From NCBI RefSeq assembly GCF_016756495.1, contig NZ_AP023243.1, positions 620,001 to 684,000 of the forward strand: a DNA stretch of 64,000 nt. Direction: 5' to 3'. Shown piece after piece: positions 8,872 through 16,571 of the stretch (its first letter is position 1; every line of letters begins with the position of its first letter). The DNA is from Mesorhizobium sp. 113-3-3 (GTDB lineage: Bacteria; Pseudomonadota; Alphaproteobacteria; Rhizobiales; Rhizobiaceae). The notes below the pieces were generated by a model. The model saw nothing but the letters and a program-made list of their open reading frames with translations, did no database searches and had not been told where the DNA came from. The translations under genes and the position numbers were made by a program.

Positions 8872-9616
8872 GATACGCCTCCCGCACTTTCGGGTGTTCG
8901 CGTACCTGCTCCGGCGTTCCGACGCAGATCACCTCGCCAGTCGCCAGCACCTGGATGCGTTCACACAGCGTCATGATCAGGTCCATGTCGTGCTCGACAA
9001 CGACCACAGTTACGTCGTAGCGGTCTCGGATCGTCCGGATCAGCGCCGCCAACAGCTTGGTCTCGTTGGAATCAAGCCCGGCTGCGGGCTCGTCGAGCAG
9101 CAACAGCTGCGGGCCGGTCGCGAGCGCACGCGCAATCTCCAGCCGCCGCTGATCGCCGTAAGGAAGATCCGCGGCAATCCTGCCGGCCTGCTCCGTCAGG
9201 CCCATCAGGTCGAGGAGTTCGTCGGACTTCTGCCGCGTCGCGGCCACCCGCTCGCGATAGCGCCGGCCGCGCAGCACGGTATCGGCGAAGCCGACAGGAT
9301 GGCGCAGCTGCGCCGCCGTCAGCACGTTCTGTGCGACACTGAGGCTGCCGAACAGGCGAGAACCCTGGAAGGTGCGGGCGATGCCCATCGCGACGATCTG
9401 CGACGTGCGCAAGCCGACGATCGAGCGGCCCTTCATCTCGATGCTACCGGAATTCGGCTGAGAGAAGCCGGTGATCAGGTTGAAAAGCGTGCTCTTGCCC
9501 GAGCCATTCGGGCCGATGACGCCGACGATTTCACCTTTGTGGAGCTCGATGGAATGATCCCGGAGGGCAACCAGCCCTCTAAAGGCCTTTGTCAGCCCAA
9601 CCGTCTTCAACAGCAC
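8858..9616 (-). CDS. Branched-chain-type ABC transporter ATP-binding protein LivG
   Basis: About 252 residues from a GTG at 9616 (LLKTVGLTKAFRGLVALRD after the first residue). Walker A is GPNGSGKST, the LivG-type signature region reads LPYGDQRRLEIARAL, and Walker B is LLLLDEPAAGL. The start is uncertain: a GTG at 9637 is in frame and the open frame reaches a TTG at 9703. That TTG is better read as a -35 hexamer. The GTG at 9616 gives the usual family N-terminus. This is the promoter-proximal gene of the Liv-cyclase-PLP-XRE operon. Confidence 0.88.
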   Translation of the reverse strand: MLLKTVGLTKAFRGLVALRDHSIELHKGEIVGVIGPNGSGKSTLFNLITGFSQPNSGSIEMKGRSIVGLRTSQIVAMGIARTFQGSRLFGSLSVAQNVLTAAQLRHPVGFADTVLRGRRYRERVAATRQKSDELLDLMGLTEQAGRIAADLPYGDQRRLEIARALATGPQLLLLDEPAAGLDSNETKLLAALIRTIRDRYDVTVVVVEHDMDLIMTLCERIQVLATGEVICVGTPEQVREHPKVREAYLGHA

Positions 9617-9674
9617 TCGGCTCGACTGTCTATCCACGCGCAGGTTTGCCCCCGTCCGGCCCGGTCGAGCAGCG

Positions 9675-9703
9675 AATGGACAATTCGCACGACGATATGT
9701 CAA
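9675..9703 (-). promoter_or_regulatory. Possible sigma-70 promoter of the first Liv operon
   Basis: On the minus strand a perfect -35 box TTGACA (9703-9698) is followed after 17 nt by TCCATT (9680-9675), a weak -10 with 3 of 6 matches. It lies about 60 nt upstream of the likely livG start, at the head of the eight-gene operon. The spacing is right but the -10 is poor, so this is a candidate only. Confidence 0.35.
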
Positions 9704-9833
9704 GCCCTATTCCTAGCAGGAAAGCTCTATGCCTACCCCGGCCGTTGCGTTGCTGCTGCCGACTGGATCCTGGCCGATGATTTCCAGTTTAAGTCGCGTC
9801 GAGCTGGTCAGTGCGGCATATGCGCGGCTCGGC

Positions 9834-9960
9834 AGGCGGCGCGCCGTTCGAGCCGGCGGGCGTATTGCGTCAGCGGAGGCACATGGCGACGAAGATCCGC
9901 GCCACCAGCCCAATAGACCTTGAACGGCTCGAAGGTCGCATTGAGCGCAGAGGCTGGCGC
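9834..9960 (-). pseudogene. Remnant of an amino-acid ABC permease (C-terminal fragment)
   Basis: Read on the minus strand, this stretch encodes NATFEPFKVY, then in the next frame GLVARIFVAMC, then PLTQYARRLERRAA back in the first frame. The intact permease at 11993-12640 ends NATFEPFKVYGLVALIFFLMCFPLTQYARSLEKRAAAR. The match is close at nucleotide level too. An extra T after the VY codons and a lost base before CTGACG are the two offsetting frameshifts, and the original stop codon is gone. Nothing of the rest of the permease is visible. It is about 2 kb from its intact relative, beyond the hydrolase/AraC pair, and is not expected to be functional. Confidence 0.8.
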
Positions 9961-10012
9961 CGCCATTGAACCGCGCGCCCGCCGCTGCCTAAAATCCGGT
10001 CTGACAACGCGG

Positions 10013-10077
10013 CTACTGCTTCAGCACAACGAGGAAATCGGGGACGTCCTTGAGCGCTGCCGCACGGGCTGCCGGGT
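10013..10077 (-). pseudogene. Out-of-frame C-terminal tail of the hydrolase gene
   Basis: Directly after the hydrolase stop, the neighbouring frame on the minus strand reads NPAARAAALKDVPDFLVVLKQ and stops at TAG (10015-10013). This is the type of C-terminus seen in dienelactone-hydrolase family members, where a short NPAAR segment precedes a final helix. One missing base near 10080-10090 (for example CCGG instead of CCCGG) would place it out of frame. It is listed separately because it explains an otherwise empty stretch. Confidence 0.65.
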
Positions 10078-10881
10078 TCAATCCGGCTGGGCGACGCCGT
10101 CGCCATTGGCCGTGTAGGCCAGTCCATGCAGCTCATGCAGCGTCTGCCCCTCATTGTCGAAGTCATGATAGGCGCCGGGATAGAGGATGAGCTTCACGCT
10201 GTCGGCGTTGGCGTCGGCAAGCGCCTTGCATGGCGCGGCCGGGGTCCAGTCGTCCGCGTCGCCCATCACAATCAGGAGCGGCACACGGGTCGCCCAATCG
10301 CCCTTTTCTGCCGGAGCCCTGCAGCCGGGGTAGAAGGCGACCGCCGCGCGGAAGTCCGGCGAACCGGCCTTCGGCCTGTCCTTCGGCCGGACCGTGTAAA
10401 GAACGGTCGAGCCGCCGTTCGACCAGCCAAGCAGGGCGATGGCGTCAGGCTTCACATAGGGCAGAGTCTGCAAATAGCGGCGGGCAGCGTTGGCATCCTC
10501 CACGCGCTCGCGATAGGGTTCGACGTCCCGGTCGCCGTTCTTGCATTGCGGGCCCAGTCCGCGCGAACCGAAACTGTCCGGAAAGATCACGACATAGCCG
10601 ACAGCGGCCAGGCGCTGGCCCCAATCGGCATGGCGCGGGCTGAGTTCCGTCTTGTTCTTGCTGCTCCACAGGCCGCTGCAGCCATGCATGGCCACGATTG
10701 CCGGAAACGGCCCCTGCCCTTGCGGCCTGAACAGCATTGCATCGAGTGTCGCCGGCTCATTCTTGCCGTCAGCCGGAATGCGGATGAGATCGGGGGCCTG
10801 GTCGGCGGCCGCGGCCGGCTGTGCCAGCCAAAGGGCGAACAGACCCGCGAGAGCGGCACAATGTTTCGCCTGTATCGCCAA
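10078..10881 (-). CDS. Secreted dienelactone-hydrolase-family alpha/beta hydrolase (C-terminus frameshifted)
   Basis: 267 residues as read. A signal peptide covers residues 1-26 (ALWLAQPAAAA), so the product is periplasmic or exported. The alpha/beta-hydrolase nucleophile elbow is GWSNGG (S145), an acid candidate lies in MGDADDW (D199-D202), and the histidine is H230 in GAYHDFD, so the triad is present. The start is TTG at 10881 with GGGAGGG 4-5 nt upstream. The reading frame stops early: the usual C-terminal segment continues in another frame down to 10013, so the protein lacks about 23 residues unless this is a sequencing error. Divergent from the AraC-type gene at 11046, a possible regulator. 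Confidence 0.8.
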   Translation of the reverse strand: MAIQAKHCAALAGLFALWLAQPAAAADQAPDLIRIPADGKNEPATLDAMLFRPQGQGPFPAIVAMHGCSGLWSSKNKTELSPRHADWGQRLAAVGYVVIFPDSFGSRGLGPQCKNGDRDVEPYRERVEDANAARRYLQTLPYVKPDAIALLGWSNGGSTVLYTVRPKDRPKAGSPDFRAAVAFYPGCRAPAEKGDWATRVPLLIVMGDADDWTPAAPCKALADANADSVKLILYPGAYHDFDNEGQTLHELHGLAYTANGDGVAQPD

Positions 10882-11045
10882 AGCGCCCTCCCTGCCGAAA
10901 AGCCGTTATGCTCACAGTGAGGCTCAGGCCGGCTTACCGCAAATCACGGTTGCGTGGCGAAGGGACGGCCAGGCCAAAGCGCAAGATCGGTCGAGCGCGA
11001 CATGTCTGGGAGCGCCTATCTGGTGGTGCCACGGAGGAAGAGACG

Positions 11046-11924
11046 TTGAAGGCGGCGCTTGAAAACTACCATGCCCGGATGCGCCGGGTGCTGGACCACA
11101 TAGACCAGCATCTTGATGGCGATCTCGATCTGGAGTCATTGAGCGGCGTCGCGGCGTTCTCGAAATTCCATTTCCACCGGCAGTTCACGTCAACCTTCGG
11201 GGTGTCCGTGCATCGCTATGTCCAGCTCGCCCGATTGAAGCGCGCTTCGTACAAGCTTGCCGCGAGCGACGCCCAAAGCGTTACCGATATAGCGATGGAT
11301 GCCGGTTACGACGCCCCGGATGCCTTCGCCCGCGCCTTTCGGCAACGGTTCGGACAGTCGCCTTCATCGTTTCGGAAATCTCCCGACTGGGGGGCGTGGC
11401 TCATGGCCTTCGGGCCTTTCGAAAAAGCAAGGAACACGCTCATGCAGGTAATCTTCGAACACGACGACGTGACGATCCGCGATGTGCCGCCCACACCGGT
11501 GGCGATCATGGAGCATCGCGGTGACCGGGCGACACTTCAGGACACCATCCAGCGGTTCATCGCCTGGCGCAAGGCGGCGGGCCTGTCGCCCGAGACAAGC
11601 CCGACCTTCAATGTCTTCCGTTCCGAACGGGAACCCGCGATCCCTGCCGACTACAGCATGGACATTTGTGCCGGGACCGATCAGCCGATCGATGACGGGC
11701 AGATGAAGGCCGGCGTGATTCCAGGCGGACGCTGCGCGGTGTTGCGTTACCCCGGCAACACCAACAATCTCGAGCCGGCGGCACTTTACCTCTATCGTGA
11801 GTGGCTTCCGGCCAGCGGCGAGGAAGTGCGCGACTTTCCGGTCTATTGCCAACGACACCTGTCCCTCGTTGCGGACGGGCCGGTACACGAAGTGGTCGTT
11901 GAGCTCTTCCTGCCCCTGAAATAG
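11046..11924 (+). CDS. AraC-family regulator with GyrI-like effector domain
   Basis: 292 residues from TTG at 11046, chosen because GGAGG at 11033-11037 sits 8 nt upstream; the open frame itself extends to 10821. Residues about 8-105 hold the AraC double helix-turn-helix (HLDGDLDLESLSGVAAFSKF, then SVTDIAMDAGYDAPDAFARAFRQRFGQ split across the second motif). Residues about 130-290 form a GyrI-like/SOUL-type binding domain (VTIRDVPPTPVAIMEHRG and PGGRCAVLRYPGN). This is the SbmC/Rob-type layout in which the second domain binds a small molecule. Divergent from the hydrolase gene, 164 bp away. Confidence 0.88.
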   Translation: MKAALENYHARMRRVLDHIDQHLDGDLDLESLSGVAAFSKFHFHRQFTSTFGVSVHRYVQLARLKRASYKLAASDAQSVTDIAMDAGYDAPDAFARAFRQRFGQSPSSFRKSPDWGAWLMAFGPFEKARNTLMQVIFEHDDVTIRDVPPTPVAIMEHRGDRATLQDTIQRFIAWRKAAGLSPETSPTFNVFRSEREPAIPADYSMDICAGTDQPIDDGQMKAGVIPGGRCAVLRYPGNTNNLEPAALYLYREWLPASGEEVRDFPVYCQRHLSLVADGPVHEVVVELFLPLK

Positions 11925-11992
11925 CGCTTGGGATAGCGGCTTGTCCCTTCCGACCGCGGGAACGGACCGGCCGGTTGTCTACTCCATCTCGG

Positions 11993-12640
11993 CTAGCGGG
12001 CCGCCGCGCGCTTTTCGAGCGAACGGGCATATTGCGTCAGCGGGAAGCACATGAGGAAGAAGATCAGCGCCACCAGCCCGTAGACCTTGAACGGTTCGAA
12101 GGTGGCGTTGTTGATGGCGTTGGAGGTTCGCACCAGTTCCTCGAAGCCGATGATCGAGGTCAACGCCGTCGACTTGATCAGCTGCACCAGGAAGCCGACC
12201 GTCGGCGCGCGGGTGATCGAGAAGGCCTGTGGCAGGATGATCAGCCTGAGCTCCTGCAGATAGTGCAGGCCGAGGCTGGCGCCGGCGTCCCACTGGCCGC
12301 GCGGCAAGGCATCGACGCCGGAGCGCCAGATCTCGGCGAGATAGGCGCTGGCGAAGAAGGTCAGGCCGAGCACCGCCGCGGTCCAGGGCTCGATGCGGAG
12401 CCCAAGCATCGGCAGGCCGAAGAACATCAGGAACAGCTGCATCAGCAGCGGCGTTCCCTGGAACAGGGCGATGTAGCCGGAGGCAAGGCGACGGCTCCAT
12501 TTGTGCTTGGAGATCCGGAAGAACAGCACCGCCATGCCGACCAGCGCGCCGCCGACAAAAGCCGCCAGCGACAACAGCACCGTCCAGCGCGTGGCCAGCA
12601 AGAGGTTGCGCACGATGTCCCAGAAGGTGAACTCGATCAT
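11993..12640 (-). CDS. Amino-acid ABC transporter permease (second of pair)
   Basis: 215 residues of the HisM/GlnP-type family with about 5 membrane helices. It carries the GTPLLMQLFLMFFGLP segment and the EAA loop near RSGVDALPRGQWDAGASLGL. The ATG at 12640 overlaps the stop of the other permease by 4 nt. The 3' end is the intact version of the remnant at 9834-9960. It is the last gene of its operon, and no ATP-binding subunit follows it. Confidence 0.9.
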   Translation of the reverse strand: MIEFTFWDIVRNLLLATRWTVLLSLAAFVGGALVGMAVLFFRISKHKWSRRLASGYIALFQGTPLLMQLFLMFFGLPMLGLRIEPWTAAVLGLTFFASAYLAEIWRSGVDALPRGQWDAGASLGLHYLQELRLIILPQAFSITRAPTVGFLVQLIKSTALTSIIGFEELVRTSNAINNATFEPFKVYGLVALIFFLMCFPLTQYARSLEKRAAAR

Positions 12641-13293
12641 GACACGCCAGCCCCAAGCGCGCGGCGCCCGCCAGTGACCAGAAGCCGGCGCAAGGCCATC
12701 GACAGTGCGAGGTAGACCAGCGTCACGACAAAATAGGTCTCGAAGGAGCGGAAGGTGCGCGCCTGGAGCATGTCGGCCTCATAGGTCAGCTCGCGCACCG
12801 CGATCTGCGAGACCACGGCCGATTCCAGCATCATGATGACGATCTGGCTGGTGAGCGCCGGGTAGATGATCTTGAGCGCCTGCGGCAGCACGATCTTGAC
12901 GAACACCTGGCGGGGCCTGAGCCCCAAAGCCAGGGCGGCTTCCGTCTGCCCGCCCGGGACGGCGTCAAGCCCGGCGCCGACGATCTCGATCGTGTAGGCC
13001 GCCATGTTGAGCGTCATGGCCAGCATGGCGGCCAGGATCGGGTCGAGCCGGATGCCGAGGCTGGGCAGGCCGAAGAAGATGAAGAACAGCTGCACCAGGA
13101 ACGGCGTGTTGCGCATCACCTCGACATACCAGCCGATGGCATGGCGCAGCGGCACGGGGCCGTTGCGCCGTCCCGCGGCGCCCAGGATGCTGAGCAGCGT
13201 GCCGGCCAGCGTGGTCACGACGATCAGCAGGATCGTCGTGGCCGCGCCGTGCGCGATGTCGCCCAAGGCACCCGGGAGCCAGGCAAAGGCCAC
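12637..13293 (-). CDS. Amino-acid ABC transporter permease (first of pair)
   Basis: 218 residues, GTG start at 13293, 6 nt after the binding-protein stop. Family features include MRNTPFLVQLFFIFFGLPSL and the coupling loop AGLDAVPGGQTEAALALGL. It would heterodimerise with the 11993-12640 product in the inner membrane. Both permeases are clear paralogues. Confidence 0.9.
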   Translation of the reverse strand: MAFAWLPGALGDIAHGAATTILLIVVTTLAGTLLSILGAAGRRNGPVPLRHAIGWYVEVMRNTPFLVQLFFIFFGLPSLGIRLDPILAAMLAMTLNMAAYTIEIVGAGLDAVPGGQTEAALALGLRPRQVFVKIVLPQALKIIYPALTSQIVIMMLESAVVSQIAVRELTYEADMLQARTFRSFETYFVVTLVYLALSMALRRLLVTGGRRALGAGVS

Positions 13294-13299
13294 GGGAAC

Positions 13300-14109
13300 T
13301 CAATCCTTGAGGTTGTCGGGATTGAGCGGCGTCTTCAGCCAGGCCTTCGAGCTTTCGTCCAGCTTGCCGTCGGCCAGCATCTTGGCGATGGCGTCGTTGA
13401 CCGCCTTCTTCAAGCCGTCCTCGTTCTTGTTGAGGCCGATATGCGAAGGCGAGGTCAGCAGCTGGAATTTCTGCTCCGGCTTCAGCGCATCCTGCTTGGC
13501 CAGCACCTGGGCGCCGACATCGTTGCCGACGACCATCAGCTGGGTCTGGCCGGAGATGAAGGCCTGGATGACCGAATTGTAGTTGTCGAAGCGCTTGATG
13601 TCGGCCGAGGCGGGCGCCGCCTCGGTCAGCGAGGTGTCCTCGAGCGTGCCGCGGTTGACGGCGATCGACTTGTCGGCAAGGTCTTCCTTGCCCTTGACCG
13701 ACATCGCTGCCGGCCCGATCACCGCGATGTAGTAGGGCGCGTAGGCGGCGGCGAAGTCGATGACCTGCTCGCGCTCCTTCGAGTAGCCGACGCTCATCAG
13801 AATGTCGACGCGATGGTCGTTGAGATAGGGGATGCGGTTCTGGCCGGTCACGGCGACCGGATTGAGCTTCACTTTGAGCGTGTCGGCGATGTATTGCGCG
13901 ACATCCATGTCATAGCCCTTGAGGCTCATATCGGCGCTGGCCGAGGAGAAGGGCGGGAAGTCGGCGAAGACGCCGACATTGATGGTGCCGGCCTTGGTGA
14001 TGTCGGCCAGCGCGTCGGCATTGGCCGCCTGGGTGGCGATGCCGAAGCCGGCGGCGCCGAGCACCAGGACGGCAGCGAAGGATGATTTCAGAGCCGAATG
14101 GATTGTCAT
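13300..14109 (-). CDS. Amino-acid-type ABC transporter periplasmic binding protein
   Basis: 269 residues. A signal peptide (about 1-32, ending TQAANADA) precedes a type II binding-protein fold of the SBP_bac_3 family: GTINVGVFADFPPFSS, then GYDMDVAQYIADTLKVKLNPV, then the RIPYLNDHRVDILMSVGYSKERE segment that contacts the ligand. The position after an agmatinase-like gene suggests a cationic or guanidino ligand, but that is inference from context. Spacing from the ureohydrolase gene is 81 nt. Confidence 0.88.
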   Translation of the reverse strand: MTIHSALKSSFAAVLVLGAAGFGIATQAANADALADITKAGTINVGVFADFPPFSSASADMSLKGYDMDVAQYIADTLKVKLNPVAVTGQNRIPYLNDHRVDILMSVGYSKEREQVIDFAAAYAPYYIAVIGPAAMSVKGKEDLADKSIAVNRGTLEDTSLTEAAPASADIKRFDNYNSVIQAFISGQTQLMVVGNDVGAQVLAKQDALKPEQKFQLLTSPSHIGLNKNEDGLKKAVNDAIAKMLADGKLDESSKAWLKTPLNPDNLKD

Positions 14110-14190
14110 TTTTATTCCCCTTTCTGGAAGCTTTTGATTGTTTGAGGCGGCTGCCGGCTCCAGCGCGGCGGCCGCCTTTCGTTTCAGCTG

Positions 14191-15252
14191 TCAGGCGCCC
14201 TTGCCCGTGATGGCCGGGCTGAACACCATCAGGCTCAGGATTTCGAACAGCACCTGCGCGCCGGCATGCGCCGTGTTGGTGGTGGCGTCATACTGCGGCG
14301 CCACCTCGACGACGTCGCCGCCGACAATGTTCAGGCCCTTGAGGCCGCGCAGCAGTTCAAGCACTTCGCGCGTCGTCAGCCCGCCGACTTCCGGCGTGCC
14401 GGTGCCCGGCGCGAAGGCCGGGTCGACGCTGTCTATGTCGAAGGAGACATAGGTCGGGCCGTCGCCGACGATCTTGCGCGCCTTCTCGATGATGGCGGGA
14501 ATGCCGAGACCGGTCACCTCCTCGGCGTGCACCACGGTCATGCCTGACTCATAGGTGAACTCCCAGAGGTATTCGGCCGAGCCGCGAATGCCGATCTGGA
14601 TGGTCCGCGTCGGGTCGAGCACGCCGTCCAGCACCGCGTTGCGGAACGGTCCGCCGTGGTGGAACTTGGTCATGTCGAACAGGCCGCTGGTGTCGCAATG
14701 GGCGTCGATGTGGATGAGGCCGACCGGCGCCTTCTTGCCGACGGCCTTCAGGATCGGATGGCTGATCGAATGGTCGCCGCCGACAGACAGCGGAAGCACG
14801 CCGGCATCGACGATCTGGTTGGTGCGGCGCTCGATGTCCTCATGGCTGGTCTCCAGCCGGTAGCGGCTGCGGAACGGCGTGTCGCCGATATCGGCGACGC
14901 GAAGCTCATGCGTCGGCGCGCATTCCAGCACGTGATTGTAGGGGCCGATGCGCTCGATGGCGCGCAGCGCCCTCGGCCCGAAGCGCGAGCCCGGCCGGTT
15001 GGTGACGCCCAGGTCCATCGGCACGCCGATGATCGCCACCTGCAAATCGCCGAAATCCGGGTTCTCGGCCGCGATTTCGCGGTAGGGCGCGGCGAGGAAG
15101 GTGGGGATGCCCGAATAGGGCGCAAGCCTGGTGCCGCTCTTGGAAAAGATCTTGTCGGCGACCTTGCGGAATTTCGGGTCGAACATCTCGCCGCCATGGC
15201 TCTCGCCATATTTGCGACGCAACGCGTCGAGCTTGCCGCGATCGTATCCCAT
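14191..15252 (-). CDS. Agmatinase/ureohydrolase-family enzyme
   Basis: 353 residues from ATG at 15252, chosen for a GAGGA Shine-Dalgarno just upstream; the open frame runs 33 nt further. The ureohydrolase manganese motifs are complete: GGDHS, HIDAHCDT and SFDIDSVDPAFAPGTGTPE. It hydrolyses a guanidino group to urea. Agmatine, guanidinobutyrate, guanidinopropionate or related compounds are all possible in this family; the length (with an N-terminal extension of about 40 residues over SpeB) fits the longer alphaproteobacterial types. It heads the operon with an amino-acid ABC transporter and is divergent from a LysR gene, which suggests substrate-induced uptake and breakdown of a guanidino compound. 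Confidence 0.85.
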   Translation of the reverse strand: MGYDRGKLDALRRKYGESHGGEMFDPKFRKVADKIFSKSGTRLAPYSGIPTFLAAPYREIAAENPDFGDLQVAIIGVPMDLGVTNRPGSRFGPRALRAIERIGPYNHVLECAPTHELRVADIGDTPFRSRYRLETSHEDIERRTNQIVDAGVLPLSVGGDHSISHPILKAVGKKAPVGLIHIDAHCDTSGLFDMTKFHHGGPFRNAVLDGVLDPTRTIQIGIRGSAEYLWEFTYESGMTVVHAEEVTGLGIPAIIEKARKIVGDGPTYVSFDIDSVDPAFAPGTGTPEVGGLTTREVLELLRGLKGLNIVGGDVVEVAPQYDATTNTAHAGAQVLFEILSLMVFSPAITGKGA

Positions 15253-15401
15253 AGTCGTCCTCCTCGATTGACGCGACCTGGCCATCGGCGACTTCAGGCG
15301 AACCGACCGTCATCCGGCCGGGCCGCTGTCCCGCTGGCTGCCTGCAGATTTCACGTCTTGATGCTATTTTCTACCGAAGTGTCCGGCAGCCGCATTGAAA
15401 A

Positions 15402-15445
15402 ATCAATTGATATTGTTAGGGTGTTTCCTGTGAGAAAATCTCACA
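15402..15445. promoter_or_regulatory. Divergent control region with a candidate LysR binding site
   Basis: Between the agmatinase-like gene and the LysR gene lies a perfect 7-3-7 inverted repeat, TGTGAGA-AAA-TCTCACA (15429-15445), 16 nt before the LysR start codon. A second perfect 10-bp palindrome ATCAATTGAT sits at 15402-15411. The first has the T-N11-A form expected for LysR-type regulators. Both are AT-rich islands in high-GC surroundings. Confidence 0.6.
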
Positions 15446-15461
15446 ATGAAGCCGGGCATCC

Positions 15462-16436
15462 ATGGTCAAGCGCCTGCCACCCCTGAACCCGCTGCGCGCC
15501 TTCGAGGCAACGGCGCGCCATGGCTCGCTGACCAAGGCGGCGAGTGAGCTGAATGTCACGCATGGCGCCGTCAGCCACCAGATCAAGGCGCTGGAGCAGT
15601 CGCTCGGCGTCAAGCTGTTCGAGCGCGTCGGCCAGCGGGTCAGGCTGACGCCGCATGGCGCGGAGCTGTTGCCGGCGGTATCGACCGCCTTCGACGGCAT
15701 CGCCGCCGCTACCCAGCGGCTGACGCGGCCGGCCAGCAGCGGCGCGCTGTCGGTGTCCTGTGTGCCGGCGCTGCTGCTTTTGTGGATGACGCCGAGGCTC
15801 GGCAGCTTCACCGCGCAATATCCCGATATTCAGCTGACGCTCATCCCCTCCAACGACCCCAAGGATATCCGCGCGCCGCATATCGACGTCTGCGTGCACT
15901 ATGGCGATGGCAGCTGGGCCGATTGCTGGATGCGCAAATGGTCGGGGCTGGAGCTTTTTCCCGTGGTCAGCCCGACCTTGATCAACAATCGGCCGATCCG
16001 CAGCGTCAGGGACCTTGCCGACCATGTCTTCCTGCATGGCGACGATGGCCGCGAATGGCACACCTGGCTGGCGGCCGCCGATGCGCTGGACCTCGAGCGC
16101 GGCCGCCGCCATCATCTGGGTGACGCGCGCATGGCGACGGAGGCCGCGGTGCACGGCCATGGCGTGGCGCTCGGCGATTCCGTAACGGCAAGCGCGCTGC
16201 TGGCCAGAGGCATGCTGGTCGCGCCGTTCAGCCTTTCGGTGCCGGCGGTCGACGACTTCTACGTCGTCTGCCGCAACGAAATGCGCACGACGCCGATCGT
16301 GCAGGTGTTCATCGACTGGCTGTTCGCCGAGAAGGCCGGGGATGACGGCCGCGCCGACGCTCCGGTCGCCGGCCGCATCATCAGCCGCCGCAAGCGTCCG
16401 CAACTCAAGGTCATTGGCGCGAAGACCGCGGGCTGA
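15462..16436 (+). CDS. LysR-family transcriptional regulator (GcvA-like)
   Basis: 324 residues. The N-terminal helix-turn-helix (about 8-66: NPLRAFEATARHGSLTKAA, then ELNVTHGAVSHQIKALEQSL) is typical of the GcvA/AmpR subgroup that opens with LPPLNPLRAFEA. The C-terminal co-inducer domain follows. It is divergent from the ureohydrolase/ABC operon, the classic arrangement for a LysR activator and its target; the palindrome at 15429-15445 is the likely site. The inducer is probably the imported guanidino or amino compound. Confidence 0.88.
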   Translation: MVKRLPPLNPLRAFEATARHGSLTKAASELNVTHGAVSHQIKALEQSLGVKLFERVGQRVRLTPHGAELLPAVSTAFDGIAAATQRLTRPASSGALSVSCVPALLLLWMTPRLGSFTAQYPDIQLTLIPSNDPKDIRAPHIDVCVHYGDGSWADCWMRKWSGLELFPVVSPTLINNRPIRSVRDLADHVFLHGDDGREWHTWLAAADALDLERGRRHHLGDARMATEAAVHGHGVALGDSVTASALLARGMLVAPFSLSVPAVDDFYVVCRNEMRTTPIVQVFIDWLFAEKAGDDGRADAPVAGRIISRRKRPQLKVIGAKTAG

Positions 16437-16571
16437 GGCTGGCCACTCTTGGCCGTGCGCAGGCCGTTCTTTTTGTCGGGCCAGCCTGAAAGCGGGCAGC
16501 GTTCCGGCCAATTCGATGCTATGAGGCCTGTCGCGATTGTGGACAGCAGGCAGCGAAGGCGGTGTTGAAAG

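Noticed and set aside
9617-9703. TTG at 9703 as the start of the LivG-type ATPase
   Set aside because: The extra 29 residues are not ATPase-like, and the TTG belongs to a TTGACA hexamer that fits a -35 box better.
9704-9833. Possible coding fragment reading TRLKLEIIGQDPVGSSNATA on the minus strand
   Set aside because: No recognisable homology or ribosome site; treated as non-coding beside the permease remnant.
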